Shown: positions 20,593-30,115, counted from the first letter of the stretch. The stretch is 64,000 nucleotides of DNA from Castellaniella sp. (GCF_004321985.1 NZ_SCQN01000058.1:19793-83792); one strand, 5' to 3'. Translations and numbers: made by a program. The notes: a model not told the origin generated them from the letters alone.

Positions 20593-21006
20593 TCAGGCCA
20601 GAGCAACCTCCAGGTGCCGCCCAAGCGCGGACAAAGCCGCTTCGACTGATTCGATCCTGGACGAGTGCCCGAGGTCGAGCAAGCGATCGACCTGGGGCGG
20701 ATGGACCCCCAACAAGCGAGCCAGATCCGCCTTGCGGACCCCCTGGCGGACCATCTCGTCTGCGAGCAGCAACTTTGCAGTCACGGCCGTACTCAGGGCC
20801 ACAGCCGGTCCGGTTAAGCACGAAGCGACAGGCAGAGGCCGCCGGGCGTCAACGTACATTTGCAGTGCAGCCTCCAGTCCGTCGACGGCCTGCACCGGCA
20901 CCTCAGCTTCCGTCTCAGCAACTGCGGCAGCCTCCGGTACCTCGGGGAACCGGATCAGCAGGGTGCCATTGTCGTCCGGCACCAGGGTGTAATGGTAGAT
21001 CAACAT
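20593..21006 (-). CDS. hicB: Antitoxin of the HicB family
   Basis: A 137-residue protein with an N-terminal degraded RNase H-like HicB domain (VPDDNGTLLIRFPEVPEA, then DGLEAALQMYVDARRPLP) and a C-terminal helix-turn-helix (GVRKADLARLLGVHPPQVDRLL) for autoregulation. GGAGC precedes the ATG. It follows hicA by 64 bp in the usual hicA-hicB order and lies antisense between hisG and hisD. It should neutralise HicA. Confidence 0.9.
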   Translation of the reverse strand: MLIYHYTLVPDDNGTLLIRFPEVPEAAAVAETEAEVPVQAVDGLEAALQMYVDARRPLPVASCLTGPAVALSTAVTAKLLLADEMVRQGVRKADLARLLGVHPPQVDRLLDLGHSSRIESVEAALSALGRHLEVALA

Positions 21007-21070
21007 GCGAAGCTCCTTTTTTCCGGAAGGCTCAAGCGGGCAGATCGCGAGCCCCCAAGTCTATCCTTTT

Positions 21071-21256
21071 TCATTTCAGGCCCAAGTCCTTCTTGATCTT
21101 GTCGACCAGCCCGGAGCCCATTTCTTTGCTGCCATGATCCGGAAAAATCGTCATCCGATCACCGAGTGTCGCTTTGTAGTGGCTGCTGCCAGACTTGTGT
21201 GGAACCAGCTTTACTCCCCTTCTCAGCAACCACCGTTTAAATTCGCTGTATTTCAT
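21071..21256 (-). CDS. hicA: HicA family mRNA interferase toxin
   Basis: A 61-residue double-stranded-RNA-binding-fold toxin of typical HicA size. The catalytic His is in KSGSSHYKA, and MKYSEFKRWLLRRG and KEMGSGLVDKIKKDLGL match the family. The ATG at 21256 has AGAGGGGG upstream and is preferred to in-frame starts up to 72 bp earlier. HicA cleaves mRNA when not bound by HicB, encoded next. Confidence 0.9.
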   Translation of the reverse strand: MKYSEFKRWLLRRGVKLVPHKSGSSHYKATLGDRMTIFPDHGSKEMGSGLVDKIKKDLGLK

Positions 21257-21299
21257 CGCCCCCTCTGTGCGGCTCTGATGAGATACCTGTAATCTTACC

Positions 21300-21316
21300 T
21301 GTTGTTTTTGACAACA
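21300..21316. promoter_or_regulatory. Inverted repeat upstream of hicA
   Basis: TGTTGT and ACAACA arms with a 5-nt spacer, 44 bp upstream of the hicA start. It could be the site where the HicB helix-turn-helix represses the module. Confidence 0.4.
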
Positions 21317-21317
21317 C

Positions 21318-21446
21318 ATGGGATACATTTATCACATTCACCATGAAAGTGGCAAGGCCGTCCGCGTCGAAGGCGGCCAGGCGGCTGCCAAGGGGACTAT
21401 CGATCTGCCACGGGCCGGCGCCTCTGCGCCAAGCGCCATACGCTAG
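21318..21446 (+). CDS. Small open reading frame, 42 residues, function unknown
   Basis: ATG at 21318 to TAG at 21444-21446 in the gap between hicA and hisD. The product begins MGYIYHIHHESGKAVRVEGG and has no membrane segment or motif that I recognise. No Shine-Dalgarno is seen. It may be a remnant left by the hicAB insertion or a chance frame; the first codons are more AT-rich than the neighbouring his genes. Confidence 0.25.
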   Translation: MGYIYHIHHESGKAVRVEGGQAAAKGTIDLPRAGASAPSAIR

Positions 21447-21491
21447 AATGTCCATACGGTCACAATTTCAATTCGATTTCCCAAGCTAGCC

Positions 21492-22793
21492 ATGCCTCTC
21501 ATCAATCGCCTGGACGCCCGCGCCGCGGACTTCGACGCGGCCCTGGCCCGCCTGCTGGCCTACGACGCATCCCAGGACGAAGCCATCGAAACCACGGTGC
21601 GCGACATCCTCGAAGACGTGCGCACGCGCGGCGATGCAGCCGTGCTGGACTACACGCGGCGCTTCGATCACGTCGCAGCCGACTCCGTCGCCGCACTCGA
21701 AATCCCGCGCACTGAACTTCAGGCGGCGCTGGGCGGCCTGCCCGCCGACCAGCGCCACGCGCTGGAAGCCGCCGCTGACCGTGTGCGCCGCTACCACGAA
21801 CACCAGATCGCGCAAACCTGGACCTATACCGAACCCGACGGCACGATGCTGGGCCAACAGATCACGCCGCTGGACCGGGCAGGCCTGTACGTCCCGGGCG
21901 GCAAGGCCGCCTACCCGTCGTCCGTTCTGATGAACGCCATCCCGGCCAAGGTCGCGGGGGTGCGGGAACTCATCATGGTCACGCCCACGCCTGGCGGCAC
22001 GCGCAACCCGCTGGTACTGGCGGCAGCGATGCTGGGCGGCGTGGACCGGGTCTTCGCCCTGGGCGGCGCACAGGCAGTCGGCGCGCTGGCTTACGGCACG
22101 CAGACGCTGCCCGCCGTGGACAAGATCACCGGCCCGGGCAACGCCTACGTGGCGGCTGCAAAGCGGCGCGTCTTCGGTACGGTCGGCATCGACATGATCG
22201 CGGGCCCGTCCGAAATCCTGGTGCTCGCCGATGGCAGCACGCCCGCCGAATGGCTGGCGATCGACCTGTTTTCCCAGGCAGAGCACGACGAGCTTGCCCA
22301 GGCCATCCTGCTGTGTCCGGATGCCGCTTATCTGGACGCCGTGGAGGCGGCCATGGCGGACGCGTTACCGCGCCAGCCGCGCGTGGACATCCTGCGTACC
22401 AGCCTCTCCCGGCGCGGCGCGCTGATCCACGTACGGGATCTGGACCATGCCTGCGAGATCGTCAACCGGATCGCCCCGGAACACCTGGAGCTGTCCGTGC
22501 GCGACCCGCAGGCGCTGCTCCCCAACATTCGCCATGCTGGCGCGATTTTTCTGGGTGCCTACAGCTCTGAACCGCTGGGGGACTACTGCGCGGGGCCCAA
22601 TCACGTGCTGCCCACGGCGCGCACGGCGCGCTTTTCATCGCCGCTGGGGGTGTACGATTTCCAGAAACGCAGCAGCCTGATCCAGGTCTCGCAAACCGGC
22701 TCGCAGACCCTGGGCCGAATCGCCGATACCCTGGCCCGGGGCGAAGGCCTGTATGCTCATGCCCAGAGCGCCCGCCTGCGGCTGGCCGACTGA
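21492..22793 (+). CDS. hisD: Histidinol dehydrogenase
   Basis: A 433-residue enzyme that oxidises histidinol twice to histidine with NAD and zinc. Motifs include [47 protein letters not shown] and the active-site region APEHLEL. Length is normal. Because hicAB separates it from hisG, hisD probably needs its own promoter or long read-through; a TAGAAT element lies at 21444-21449 without a clear -35. Confidence 0.98.
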   Translation: MPLINRLDARAADFDAALARLLAYDASQDEAIETTVRDILEDVRTRGDAAVLDYTRRFDHVAADSVAALEIPRTELQAALGGLPADQRHALEAAADRVRRYHEHQIAQTWTYTEPDGTMLGQQITPLDRAGLYVPGGKAAYPSSVLMNAIPAKVAGVRELIMVTPTPGGTRNPLVLAAAMLGGVDRVFALGGAQAVGALAYGTQTLPAVDKITGPGNAYVAAAKRRVFGTVGIDMIAGPSEILVLADGSTPAEWLAIDLFSQAEHDELAQAILLCPDAAYLDAVEAAMADALPRQPRVDILRTSLSRRGALIHVRDLDHACEIVNRIAPEHLELSVRDPQALLPNIRHAGAIFLGAYSSEPLGDYCAGPNHVLPTARTARFSSPLGVYDFQKRSSLIQVSQTGSQTLGRIADTLARGEGLYAHAQSARLRLAD

Positions 22794-22825
22794 TGGAACT
22801 GATGGAACCGACAGAACTGACGGAC
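22790..22825 (+). repeat. Four imperfect 9-bp tandem units between hisD and hisB
   Basis: CTGATGGAA occurs twice in a row, followed by CCGACAGAA and CTGACGGAC. The array fills most of the 42-bp gap and includes the hisD stop codon. In related his operons hisC lies at this place. Confidence 0.6.
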
Positions 22826-22835
22826 GAAACCTTTC

Positions 22836-23423
22836 ATGCGCACCGCCACGATTGAACGCAATACCCAGGAAACTCGCATCCGCGTATCCATCGATCTGGA
22901 TGGGACAGGACAACGCACGCTGGACACCGGCGTGCCGTTCCTGGACCACATGCTGGACCAGATCGCACGCCACGGCCTGTTCGATCTGGACATCCGCTGC
23001 CAGGGCGATACCCACATCGACGACCACCACAGCGTCGAGGACGTGGGCATCACGCTGGGCCAGGCCTTCGCCCAGGCCGCCGGCAACAAGGCGGGACTGC
23101 GCCGCTACGGCCATGCCTATGTGCCGCTGGACGAAGCGCTCTCGCGCGTGGTCGTGGACCTGTCCGGGCGCCCGGGCCTGTTCTACCATGTGGATTACAC
23201 CCGCGCGCGTATCGGCAGCTTCGACGTGGACCTGGCGCGGGAATTCTTCCAGGGATTCGTGAACCACGCCCAAGCCACGGTGCACATCGACAACCTGCGC
23301 GGCGAAAACGCCCACCACCAGTGCGAGACGATCTTCAAGGCCTTCGGCCGCGCGCTGCGCATGGCCACCGAAGTCGACCCGCGCGCCGGCGGCGCCATCC
23401 CTTCGACCAAAGGCGCGCTATAA
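22836..23423 (+). CDS. hisB: Imidazoleglycerol-phosphate dehydratase
   Basis: A 195-residue monofunctional IGPD, the sixth step of histidine synthesis. Metal-binding motifs DDHHSVED and AHHQCE are present. It lacks the phosphatase domain of enteric HisB, so histidinol-phosphatase must come from another locus. It lies 42 bp after hisD with no hisC between them. Confidence 0.98.
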   Translation: MRTATIERNTQETRIRVSIDLDGTGQRTLDTGVPFLDHMLDQIARHGLFDLDIRCQGDTHIDDHHSVEDVGITLGQAFAQAAGNKAGLRRYGHAYVPLDEALSRVVVDLSGRPGLFYHVDYTRARIGSFDVDLAREFFQGFVNHAQATVHIDNLRGENAHHQCETIFKAFGRALRMATEVDPRAGGAIPSTKGAL

Positions 23424-23450
23424 GCCCCCTACCGACCCAGGACCCGCATC

Positions 23451-24095
23451 GTGACACGCATCGCCATCGTTGACTACGGCATGGGCAACTTCCACTCCGT
23501 GGCACGGGCGTTGCAGGCCGCTGCCCCGGACCAGGACATCATCCTGGCTCGCCACGCGTCCGAAATCACCTCGGCCGACCGCATCGTCTTCCCCGGCCAG
23601 GGCGCCATGCCGGACTGCATGCGCACGCTCCAGTCGTCTGGCCTGCACGATGCTGTGCTCAATGCGGCGCGCAACAAGCCGCTGCTGGGCGTCTGCGTGG
23701 GCGAACAGATGCTGTTCGAAGGCAGCGACGAGGGCGATACGCCCGGCCTGGGGCTGTTTGCCGGCCGGGTGCAACGATTCGCCGGTCCGGCCTTCCAGGC
23801 CACTCCCGGCGGCGCCATGGCGCTGAAGGTGCCGCACATGGGCTGGAACGCCGTGCGGCAGACGCGCAGCCATCCGCTGTGGGGGGGCGTGGCGCAGGAT
23901 ACGCCGTTTTACTTCGTGCACAGCTATTACGCGGTTCCCCTGAACGAAGCCACCATCGCCGGAACCGCGCTCTATGGACAGGATTTCTGCTGCGCGATTG
24001 CCGCCAACAATATTTTTGCCGTACAGTTTCACCCAGAAAAGAGCGCTGCACCCGGCCTGCAGATGTACCGTAACTTCGTGCACTGGCAGCCTTAG
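23451..24095 (+). CDS. hisH: Imidazole glycerol phosphate synthase, glutaminase subunit
   Basis: A 214-residue class I glutamine amidotransferase that supplies ammonia to HisF. The catalytic Cys is in [11 protein letters not shown] (C82) and the His-Glu pair in VQFHPEKS. The start is GTG at 23451, giving [14 protein letters not shown], which matches the family N-terminus; no ATG fits. It follows hisB by 27 bp. Confidence 0.97.
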   Translation: MTRIAIVDYGMGNFHSVARALQAAAPDQDIILARHASEITSADRIVFPGQGAMPDCMRTLQSSGLHDAVLNAARNKPLLGVCVGEQMLFEGSDEGDTPGLGLFAGRVQRFAGPAFQATPGGAMALKVPHMGWNAVRQTRSHPLWGGVAQDTPFYFVHSYYAVPLNEATIAGTALYGQDFCCAIAANNIFAVQFHPEKSAAPGLQMYRNFVHWQP

Positions 24096-24164
24096 TGCCC
24101 GGCCCGCGGCCAGGCATCGACCCCGAGTCTGAACCCCCATTTTCCTGCACCGAATCCGACGATC

Positions 24165-24986
24165 ATGCTTCTGATCCCCGCCATCGACCTCAAAGACGGG
24201 CACTGTGTCCGCCTGCGCCAGGGCGACCTGAACGACGCCACCCTCTTTTCCGAAGACCCGGCCTCCATGGCCACCCAATGGGTGACCCAGGGAGCCAGAC
24301 GCCTGCACCTGGTGGACCTGAACGGTGCCGTCGCAGGCAAGCCACGCAACCGCGCCGCCATCGAGGCCATCATCGCCGCTACGGACGAGGACTTCCCCAT
24401 TCAGATCGGCGGCGGCATCCGCGACCTGGACACGGTGGAATACTACCTGGACAACGGGGTGTCCTACGTCATCATCGGTACGGCCGCGGTCAAGGACCCA
24501 GGGTTCCTGAGCGACGCCTGCTCGGCATTTCCCGGCCACATCATCGTGGGGCTGGACGCGCGTGACGGCAAGATCGCCACGGATGGCTGGTCCAAGCTGA
24601 CCCGCCACGACGTTCTGGATCTGGCGCGCAAGTTCGAAGACTACGGCTGCGAGTCCATCATCTACACCGACATCGGGCGTGACGGCATGCTCTCGGGCGT
24701 CAATATCGAAGCCACGGTACGGCTCGCGCAGCACGTCCGTGTCCCGGTGATCGCCTCCGGGGGCGTGGCTTCCCTAGACGACATCCGCGCACTGTGCGCC
24801 GTACAGGGCGAAGGCATCGACGGCGCGATTCTGGGCCGCAGCCTGTACGAGGGCACACTGGACTTCGCCAGCGCCCAGGCACTGGCCGACGAACTGGACG
24901 AATCCAGGGCGGAATCCGATGATGAGCCGGAAGGCGAGACCGGAAACGGATCGGTGGACGACGCCCCAAAAGGCCCTGCCGCATGA
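24165..24986 (+). CDS. hisA: Phosphoribosylformimino-5-aminoimidazole carboxamide ribotide isomerase
   Basis: A 273-residue (beta/alpha)8 isomerase, the fourth step of histidine synthesis. Catalytic Asp residues are in IPAIDLK (D8) and YTDIGRDGM. The core ends near residue 246; an extra acidic tail of about 27 residues (rich in E, D, G) precedes the stop and is unusual for HisA. Its TGA overlaps the hisF start by 4 bp. Confidence 0.97.
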   Translation: MLLIPAIDLKDGHCVRLRQGDLNDATLFSEDPASMATQWVTQGARRLHLVDLNGAVAGKPRNRAAIEAIIAATDEDFPIQIGGGIRDLDTVEYYLDNGVSYVIIGTAAVKDPGFLSDACSAFPGHIIVGLDARDGKIATDGWSKLTRHDVLDLARKFEDYGCESIIYTDIGRDGMLSGVNIEATVRLAQHVRVPVIASGGVASLDDIRALCAVQGEGIDGAILGRSLYEGTLDFASAQALADELDESRAESDDEPEGETGNGSVDDAPKGPAA

Positions 24987-25810
24987 CCGTTGCAGCACCT
25001 TCCGCGGGTCCCCGTTCGGGCTTGTGCTGCCGCATCATCCCCTGTCTGGACGTGAACGCCGGCCGGGTAGTGAAGGGCGTGAATTTCGTCAACCTGACCG
25101 ATGCCGGCGACCCGGTCGAGATCGCCCGCCGCTACGACGAGCAGGGCGCCGACGAACTGACCTTCCTGGACATCACCGCAACATCGGACGACCGCGGACT
25201 GATCCTGCCCATCATCGAGGCCGTTGCGCGCCAGGTCTTCATTCCGCTAACGGTGGGCGGCGGCGTGCGCCAAGTGTCCGACATCCAGCGGTTGCTGGAC
25301 GCGGGTGCTGACAAGGTCTCCATCAACAGTGCCGCAGTGGCCCGCCCCGAGCTGGTGGTGGAAGCCGCGCGTCACCACGGCTCGCAGTGCATCGTGGTGG
25401 CGCTGGACGCACGGCGGGTCTCCGCCAGCGGCGAGCCGCCGCGCTGGGAGATCTTCACCCATGGCGGGCGCAAGCCCACCGGCCTGGATGCGGTGCAATG
25501 GGCGCGGCGCATGACGGACGCCGGCGCAGGCGAGCTGCTGCTCACAAGCATGGACCGGGACGGAACCAAGTCCGGTTTCGACCTCGAGCTGACGCGCGCG
25601 GTATCGGATGCCGTCCCCATTCCTGTCATCGCCTCGGGCGGCGTAGGCACGCTCCAGCATTTGGCCGACGGCGTGACCCAGGGCCACGCCAGCGCCGTGC
25701 TCGCCGCCAGCATTTTCCACTTCGGGCAGTACACACTGGCACAGGCCAAGGCCCACCTGGCCGCCCAAGGCATCCCCGTGCGGAACGTACCGGAACCCGC
25801 TGCACCATGA
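24983..25810 (+). CDS. hisF: Imidazole glycerol phosphate synthase, cyclase subunit
   Basis: A 275-residue (beta/alpha)8 cyclase that uses ammonia from HisH to form the imidazole ring and AICAR. Catalytic Asp residues are in [15 protein letters not shown] and TSMDRDGT. About 15 residues precede the family core. It overlaps hisA by 4 bp and hisI by 4 bp, so translational coupling is likely. Confidence 0.98.
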   Translation: MTVAAPSAGPRSGLCCRIIPCLDVNAGRVVKGVNFVNLTDAGDPVEIARRYDEQGADELTFLDITATSDDRGLILPIIEAVARQVFIPLTVGGGVRQVSDIQRLLDAGADKVSINSAAVARPELVVEAARHHGSQCIVVALDARRVSASGEPPRWEIFTHGGRKPTGLDAVQWARRMTDAGAGELLLTSMDRDGTKSGFDLELTRAVSDAVPIPVIASGGVGTLQHLADGVTQGHASAVLAASIFHFGQYTLAQAKAHLAAQGIPVRNVPEPAAP

Positions 25811-26229
25811 ATCCTTCCTCCCTCTCATTGCCACCGGACTGGCTGGTAGAGCTCCACTTCGACACGCAGGGTCTCATTCCCGCCATCGCCCAGGACGCCC
25901 ACACGGACAAGATCCTGATGATGGCCTGGATGAATGCCGAATCCGTACAGGAAACCGTGCGCACGGGTCAGGCCGTGTATTTCTCGCGTTCACGCGGGCG
26001 CCTGTGGCGCAAGGGCGAGGAATCCGGCCACACCCAGACCGTTCAGGAAATCCGTCTGGACTGCGACGGCGACGTGCTGCTGCTGAAAGTCACCCAGGCG
26101 GGGGGCATCGCGTGCCACACTGGACGCGAGAGCTGCTTCTTCCGCCGGCTGGACGGTGTGCCGTCGACTCCCGTCTGGACAGTGACGGACCCGGTGCTGA
26201 AAGACCCACACGATATCTACACCTCATGA
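25807..26229 (+). CDS. hisI: Phosphoribosyl-AMP cyclohydrolase
   Basis: A 140-residue monofunctional HisI, third step of histidine synthesis. Zinc-binding residues are in LDCDGD and [26 protein letters not shown] is typical. It overlaps the hisF stop (ATGA) and the hisE start by 4 bp. In many bacteria HisI and HisE are fused; here they are separate, as in other Burkholderiales. Confidence 0.97.
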   Translation: MNPSSLSLPPDWLVELHFDTQGLIPAIAQDAHTDKILMMAWMNAESVQETVRTGQAVYFSRSRGRLWRKGEESGHTQTVQEIRLDCDGDVLLLKVTQAGGIACHTGRESCFFRRLDGVPSTPVWTVTDPVLKDPHDIYTS

Positions 26230-26573
26230 CCGTTCCCGATACCTCTACCGATCTGCTCGCCCGCCTGGCGGACACCCTGGCCACGCGCCGCCCCGATCGC
26301 GGGGGCGACCCAAAGACATCCTATACGGCTCAGCTCCTGTCTCGCGGGCCGGACGCCTTTCTGAAAAAGATCGGCGAGGAAGCCACCGAGCTGGTCATGG
26401 CCGCCAAGGACGGCAAGCCTGACCGCATCGTGGCCGAAACTGCCGACCTCTGGTTCCACTGCCTGGTGGCGCTCACGCACTTCAACCTGCGGCCCGAAGA
26501 CGTGCTGGCCGAACTGGCGCGCCGGGAAGGTTTGTCTGGCCTGGAAGAAAAGGCCTCACGCAAGCAGCCCTGA
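26226..26573 (+). CDS. hisE: Phosphoribosyl-ATP pyrophosphatase
   Basis: A 115-residue all-alpha NTP pyrophosphatase (MazG-like fold), second step of histidine synthesis. [16 protein letters not shown] and [13 protein letters not shown] carry the metal-binding acidic residues. It overlaps hisI by 4 bp. Confidence 0.97.
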   Translation: MTVPDTSTDLLARLADTLATRRPDRGGDPKTSYTAQLLSRGPDAFLKKIGEEATELVMAAKDGKPDRIVAETADLWFHCLVALTHFNLRPEDVLAELARREGLSGLEEKASRKQP

Positions 26574-26655
26574 GAACGGATCCACCCAGCAGCCACGCAA
26601 AATGTGGCAAGATACGAGTTTGACGGGTCGATGTCCGGCCCACCTTCCGAACCTC

Positions 26656-27024
26656 ATGAGCCACGATTGCCTGTTCTGTAAGATCGCCCGGCACGAGATC
26701 CCGGCCAAGGTCGTGCACGAGGACGACGAGTTCATCGCCTTTCACGACATCAACCCGGCCGCCCCCGTGCATCTGCTGCTGATCCCGAAGCGCCACATCG
26801 CTTCGCTGGCCGATATCGCGCCGCAAGACGGTGAATGGCTCGCGCGCATGCTGCGGCTCGTCCCCAGACTGGCGTTCGAAAACGGCGCCAACCCGCTACC
26901 AGAAGGCGGCTTTCGCCTCGTGGCCAACGCCGGCATCGAAGGCGGACAGGAAGTCGATCACTTGCATTTTCATATTCTGGGCGGCGCGCGCCCCTGGAAC
27001 AAACGTGCGGCCCCGGCTGCCTAG
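26656..27024 (+). CDS. HIT family protein (HinT-like)
   Basis: A 122-residue histidine-triad nucleotide-binding protein. The start [17 protein letters not shown] and active site [11 protein letters not shown] match HinT, which hydrolyses AMP-linked substrates such as aminoacyl adenylates. A start at 26656 is preferred because the preceding in-frame residues do not belong to the family. It sits between hisE and tatA, a conserved order in this group. Confidence 0.95.
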   Translation: MSHDCLFCKIARHEIPAKVVHEDDEFIAFHDINPAAPVHLLLIPKRHIASLADIAPQDGEWLARMLRLVPRLAFENGANPLPEGGFRLVANAGIEGGQEVDHLHFHILGGARPWNKRAAPAA

Positions 27025-27032
27025 GAGATCCC

Positions 27033-27278
27033 ATGGGAAGTTTCAGCATTTGGCACTGGCTGATCGTACTGGTCATCGTTGCACTGATTTTTGGCACCAA
27101 GAAACTGCGCAACATCGGCGAAGATCTGGGTGGTGCCGTAAAGGGCTTCAAGAAAGGCATGAAGGATGCCCAGACCGAAGGCCAGAACGAAGCCACGCCT
27201 GCCGCACCCACCGTGACACAAAAGGTCCAGGACAACAACACCGTTGACGTCCAGGCACGCGAAAAAACTGACGCCTGA
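27033..27278 (+). CDS. tatA: Sec-independent protein translocase TatA
   Basis: An 81-residue protein: a single N-terminal membrane helix ([17 protein letters not shown]), the [14 protein letters not shown] hinge, an amphipathic helix ([13 protein letters not shown]) and a polar tail. It forms the Tat pore that exports folded proteins. AGGAGA precedes the ATG by 5-6 nt. Two likely Tat substrates, both binding proteins, are encoded in this window. Confidence 0.96.
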   Translation: MGSFSIWHWLIVLVIVALIFGTKKLRNIGEDLGGAVKGFKKGMKDAQTEGQNEATPAAPTVTQKVQDNNTVDVQAREKTDA

Positions 27279-27298
27279 ACGGCTGGACCGGAAGCTCC

Positions 27299-27850
27299 AT
27301 GTTCAACATGAGTTTCAGCGAGCTGATGGTGATCGGCGTCATCGCGCTCATCGTCATCGGCCCCGAACGCCTGCCCAAGGTCGCCCGTACAGTCGGACAC
27401 CTGCTGGGCCGCGCTCAACGCTATGTGAATGACGTCAAGTCCGACATCCAGAAGGAAATGGACCTGAAGGACATCGGTGACATCAAGAACCAGATGGAAG
27501 ACGCCGCGCGCTCGGTACAGACGTCACTGACCGCATCAGCCGAGGAATTCAAATCGGCCGTGGAAGCCCCGGCGCAAGCGCTTAAGGGCGATCTGGAAGA
27601 AGCGCGCCAGGCACTGGACGTCAAGTCGCTGACCGAGCCGGTGACGAATCCGGCGAGCACGCCGGCACTGGCCGCCACAGCACCGGCTCCGACACCGGCA
27701 GCTGCGACTGCGGGAGCACCAACGGTCGCAGCGACGACAGAACTGACGGCTGAGACAAAACCGACAGTCGCAGTGGCACCTGCGCCCGCTGCACCTGATG
27801 CGCCGGCACCCGCCGCTGCCGCCCCGACATCCACCGAATCCAGCCACTGA
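27299..27850 (+). CDS. tatB: Sec-independent protein translocase TatB
   Basis: A 183-residue TatB with the N-terminal membrane helix (FSELMVIGVIALIVIGPERLPKVAR), a long amphipathic region and a roughly 60-residue Ala/Pro/Thr-rich tail that is probably disordered. With TatC it forms the receptor for twin-arginine signal peptides. It follows tatA by 20 bp. Confidence 0.95.
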   Translation: MFNMSFSELMVIGVIALIVIGPERLPKVARTVGHLLGRAQRYVNDVKSDIQKEMDLKDIGDIKNQMEDAARSVQTSLTASAEEFKSAVEAPAQALKGDLEEARQALDVKSLTEPVTNPASTPALAATAPAPTPAAATAGAPTVAATTELTAETKPTVAVAPAPAAPDAPAPAAAAPTSTESSH

Positions 27851-27858
27851 ATGCCGGC

Positions 27859-28662
27859 ATGACAGACGCATCTGAAGATACCCAGGATTCCTTCCTCTCG
27901 CACCTGATCGAGCTGCGTTCGCGTCTGATGAAAGCCGTGATCTCCGTGCTGGTGATCACGATCATCCTGTTCATCTTTCCTGGGTCCGACCGGATCTATG
28001 ACCTGCTGGCCCGCCCCATGCTGGCGGCGCTGCCGCAGGGCTCGCACATGGTGGCGATCGGCATCACCACCACCTTCATCGTGCCGCTGAAGGTCACGCT
28101 GCTGGTGGCCTTCGTGATCTCGCTGCCCTTCGTGCTCTACCAGGTGTGGGCGTTCGTCGCGCCCGGCCTGTACCGCAACGAGCAGCGCCTGGCGCTGCCG
28201 CTCATCATCTCCAGCACCATCCTGTTCCTGCTGGGGATGGCGTTCTGCTACTTCGTCGTGTTCCGCACGGTGTTCCGGTTCTTCGCCAGCATCGCGCCGT
28301 CTTCCATCGAGATGATGCCGGACATCGAGCACTACGTGAACTTCGTCATGACGCTGTTCCTGGCATTTGGCGTGGCTTTCGAAGTCCCGATTGCCGTGGT
28401 CCTGCTGGTCAAGACGGGCATGGTCACCGTCAAGAAATTGCGCGAGGTGCGCGGCTACGTGATCGTGGGCGCATTCGTGCTGGCGGCCGTCATCACGCCG
28501 CCCGACGTGCTCAGCCAGACCATGCTGGCCGGGCCGCTGTGCCTGCTCTATGAGATCGGCATCCTGGCCGGCGCCATAATCGAAAAGCGCAAGGCCGCAG
28601 AGGAACAGGACGAGGCCGACACGGCCCGTGAGGTCACGAAGACCGACGATACGGAAGACTGA
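27859..28662 (+). CDS. tatC: Sec-independent protein translocase TatC
   Basis: A 267-residue, six-helix membrane protein that recognises twin-arginine signals. LSHLIELRSRLMKAV, LPFVLYQVWAFVAPGLY and FGVAFEVPIAVVLL are family hallmarks. The C-terminal tail is charged and polar. It lies 8 bp after tatB and ends the operon. Confidence 0.97.
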   Translation: MTDASEDTQDSFLSHLIELRSRLMKAVISVLVITIILFIFPGSDRIYDLLARPMLAALPQGSHMVAIGITTTFIVPLKVTLLVAFVISLPFVLYQVWAFVAPGLYRNEQRLALPLIISSTILFLLGMAFCYFVVFRTVFRFFASIAPSSIEMMPDIEHYVNFVMTLFLAFGVAFEVPIAVVLLVKTGMVTVKKLREVRGYVIVGAFVLAAVITPPDVLSQTMLAGPLCLLYEIGILAGAIIEKRKAAEEQDEADTAREVTKTDDTED

Positions 28663-28747
28663 GCGGGCATCGTCCCCAGGCCCGCAGAAGCGGCATCCGG
28701 CCCCGTGGACTTGTGTGACCGTTCGAATTGGGAAGATAATTGAACTT

Positions 28748-28771
28748 ACCCCTATATCTACCCATATATCC
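28748..28771 (+). repeat. Two tandem 12-bp direct repeats abutting the yjjJ-type start codon
   Basis: ACCCCTATATCT (28748-28759) is followed at once by ACCCATATATCC (28760-28771), 10 of 12 bases identical, and the ATG begins at the next base. No Shine-Dalgarno fits. The repeats could be an operator for the helix-turn-helix of the encoded protein; a TTGGGA...TATATC pair overlapping them could be a promoter. Confidence 0.6.
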
Positions 28772-30115
28772 ATGCAAAACCGGACTGCCGATGAACGCAG
28801 ACTGCTGGAGTTTCTGACGCGCCAGGGGCTGGCGTCGTCCAATCAGATTCAATCTTTCCTTGGAAAAAGCCAGTCGGCGGTTTCCCGGCTACTGGCTGTG
28901 CTGGATCAGGAAGTCACCCGGATCGGTCGAGCGAGATCTACCCGCTATTCGATTCCCCGGAAAATTCACGGCCTGAACCACGAGCAGTCACTGTACTGGA
29001 CGGATTCCCGGGGTACCGCCCGACAGATCGGCACGCTGATGTTTCTGACCGGCGACCTGATCCACGTTCAGGCGGGCGCGTTCGAGACGACCACCCAGGG
29101 GCTGCCCTGGTATCTGTCGTCCTGGAAGCTGGAAGGATTCCTCGGGCGACTCCAGGCACAGCGTCTCGCGACCCAGGGTCTGGACGGCAATCCCGATCAC
29201 TGGAACACGGAAGACGTGCTGTATTCCGCACTCCAGATCGGCAATCACACCGGCGCCCTGGAGATCGGCGAGCTGTCCGCAACGGAACCGCCACCAGTCC
29301 TGCCGCCAGACGCCGCCATGATGGATCAGACGCTGGACGAAATCGCGGAGGATGTGTCGCGAACCCTGCCGGCGGGTTCCTCGGCGGGCGGTGAACAGCC
29401 GAAATTCCTGGCGCTGCTGACGGCCGAACCGGCGCCCAGCGACCCCAGCCAGGCCAGACCAGCGCTGATCAAGTTCTCACCCCCGCTGGGGACACCTTTC
29501 GGCGACCGCTGGCACGACTTGCTCCAGGCGGAGTCGCTGGCCGGCCAAGTGCTGAGCGACCATGGCATCGCAAGCGCTCGCAGTCGCTTCCAGTCTACTG
29601 GGCATCGCGCTTACCTGATCAGCGAGCGCTTCGATCGGGTCGGCGCGAGGGGCCGGCGTCACGTCATCGCCATTGGTTCCGTCCATCGAGGGTTGCTGGA
29701 AGAACGCTACACCCACTGGGGCGACACCGCCCGGGCGCTGGCCCGCATCGGCCGTCTGCGGTACGAAGACATGCAACGAACACAATCGGTGTTCCATTTT
29801 GGACGGCTGATCGGCAACGCCGACATGCACGGCGGCAACCTGTCTTTCTTTGTGGAGCCCGACGAAATCACGAGCGGGCCGCTGGAGCCGGCTCCGATCT
29901 ATGACATGCTGCCGATGATCTGGAAACCCAACCCGGCGCTTGGGCTCGAAACCCGCTATTCACCCTTCGCGCCCGATGAACGCGCCCTGGGCAGCACCGC
30001 CCGGCCCATGGCGCTGGACTTCTGGGACAGACTCGGACAGAGCCAGGCAGTCAGCCAGCCCATGCGTGAAACCGCGCGGTCCATGGCGGACCGCTGCCGC
30101 CCGTCCGCCACTTGA
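28772..30115 (+). CDS. Orphan HipA-like kinase with N-terminal helix-turn-helix (YjjJ type)
   Basis: A 447-residue protein. The N-terminal ~60 residues form a winged helix-turn-helix (LLEFLTRQGLASSNQIQSFLGKSQSAVSRLLAVL). The rest is a HipA-type Ser/Thr kinase: Gly-rich GGEQPKFLALL, catalytic GNADMHGGN and metal-binding region PIYDMLP. Domain order and size match E. coli YjjJ, a HipA homologue with no hipB partner; none is seen here either. HipA kinases inactivate glutamyl-tRNA synthetase, but the target of this type is uncertain. It lies alone between tatC and the convergent dsbD. Confidence 0.87.
   Translation: MQNRTADERRLLEFLTRQGLASSNQIQSFLGKSQSAVSRLLAVLDQEVTRIGRARSTRYSIPRKIHGLNHEQSLYWTDSRGTARQIGTLMFLTGDLIHVQAGAFETTTQGLPWYLSSWKLEGFLGRLQAQRLATQGLDGNPDHWNTEDVLYSALQIGNHTGALEIGELSATEPPPVLPPDAAMMDQTLDEIAEDVSRTLPAGSSAGGEQPKFLALLTAEPAPSDPSQARPALIKFSPPLGTPFGDRWHDLLQAESLAGQVLSDHGIASARSRFQSTGHRAYLISERFDRVGARGRRHVIAIGSVHRGLLEERYTHWGDTARALARIGRLRYEDMQRTQSVFHFGRLIGNADMHGGNLSFFVEPDEITSGPLEPAPIYDMLPMIWKPNPALGLETRYSPFAPDERALGSTARPMALDFWDRLGQSQAVSQPMRETARSMADRCRPSAT

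Noticed and set aside
22794..22835. A degraded hisC between hisD and hisB
   Set aside because: Only 42 bp remain and they consist of short repeats; no aminotransferase motif can be read.
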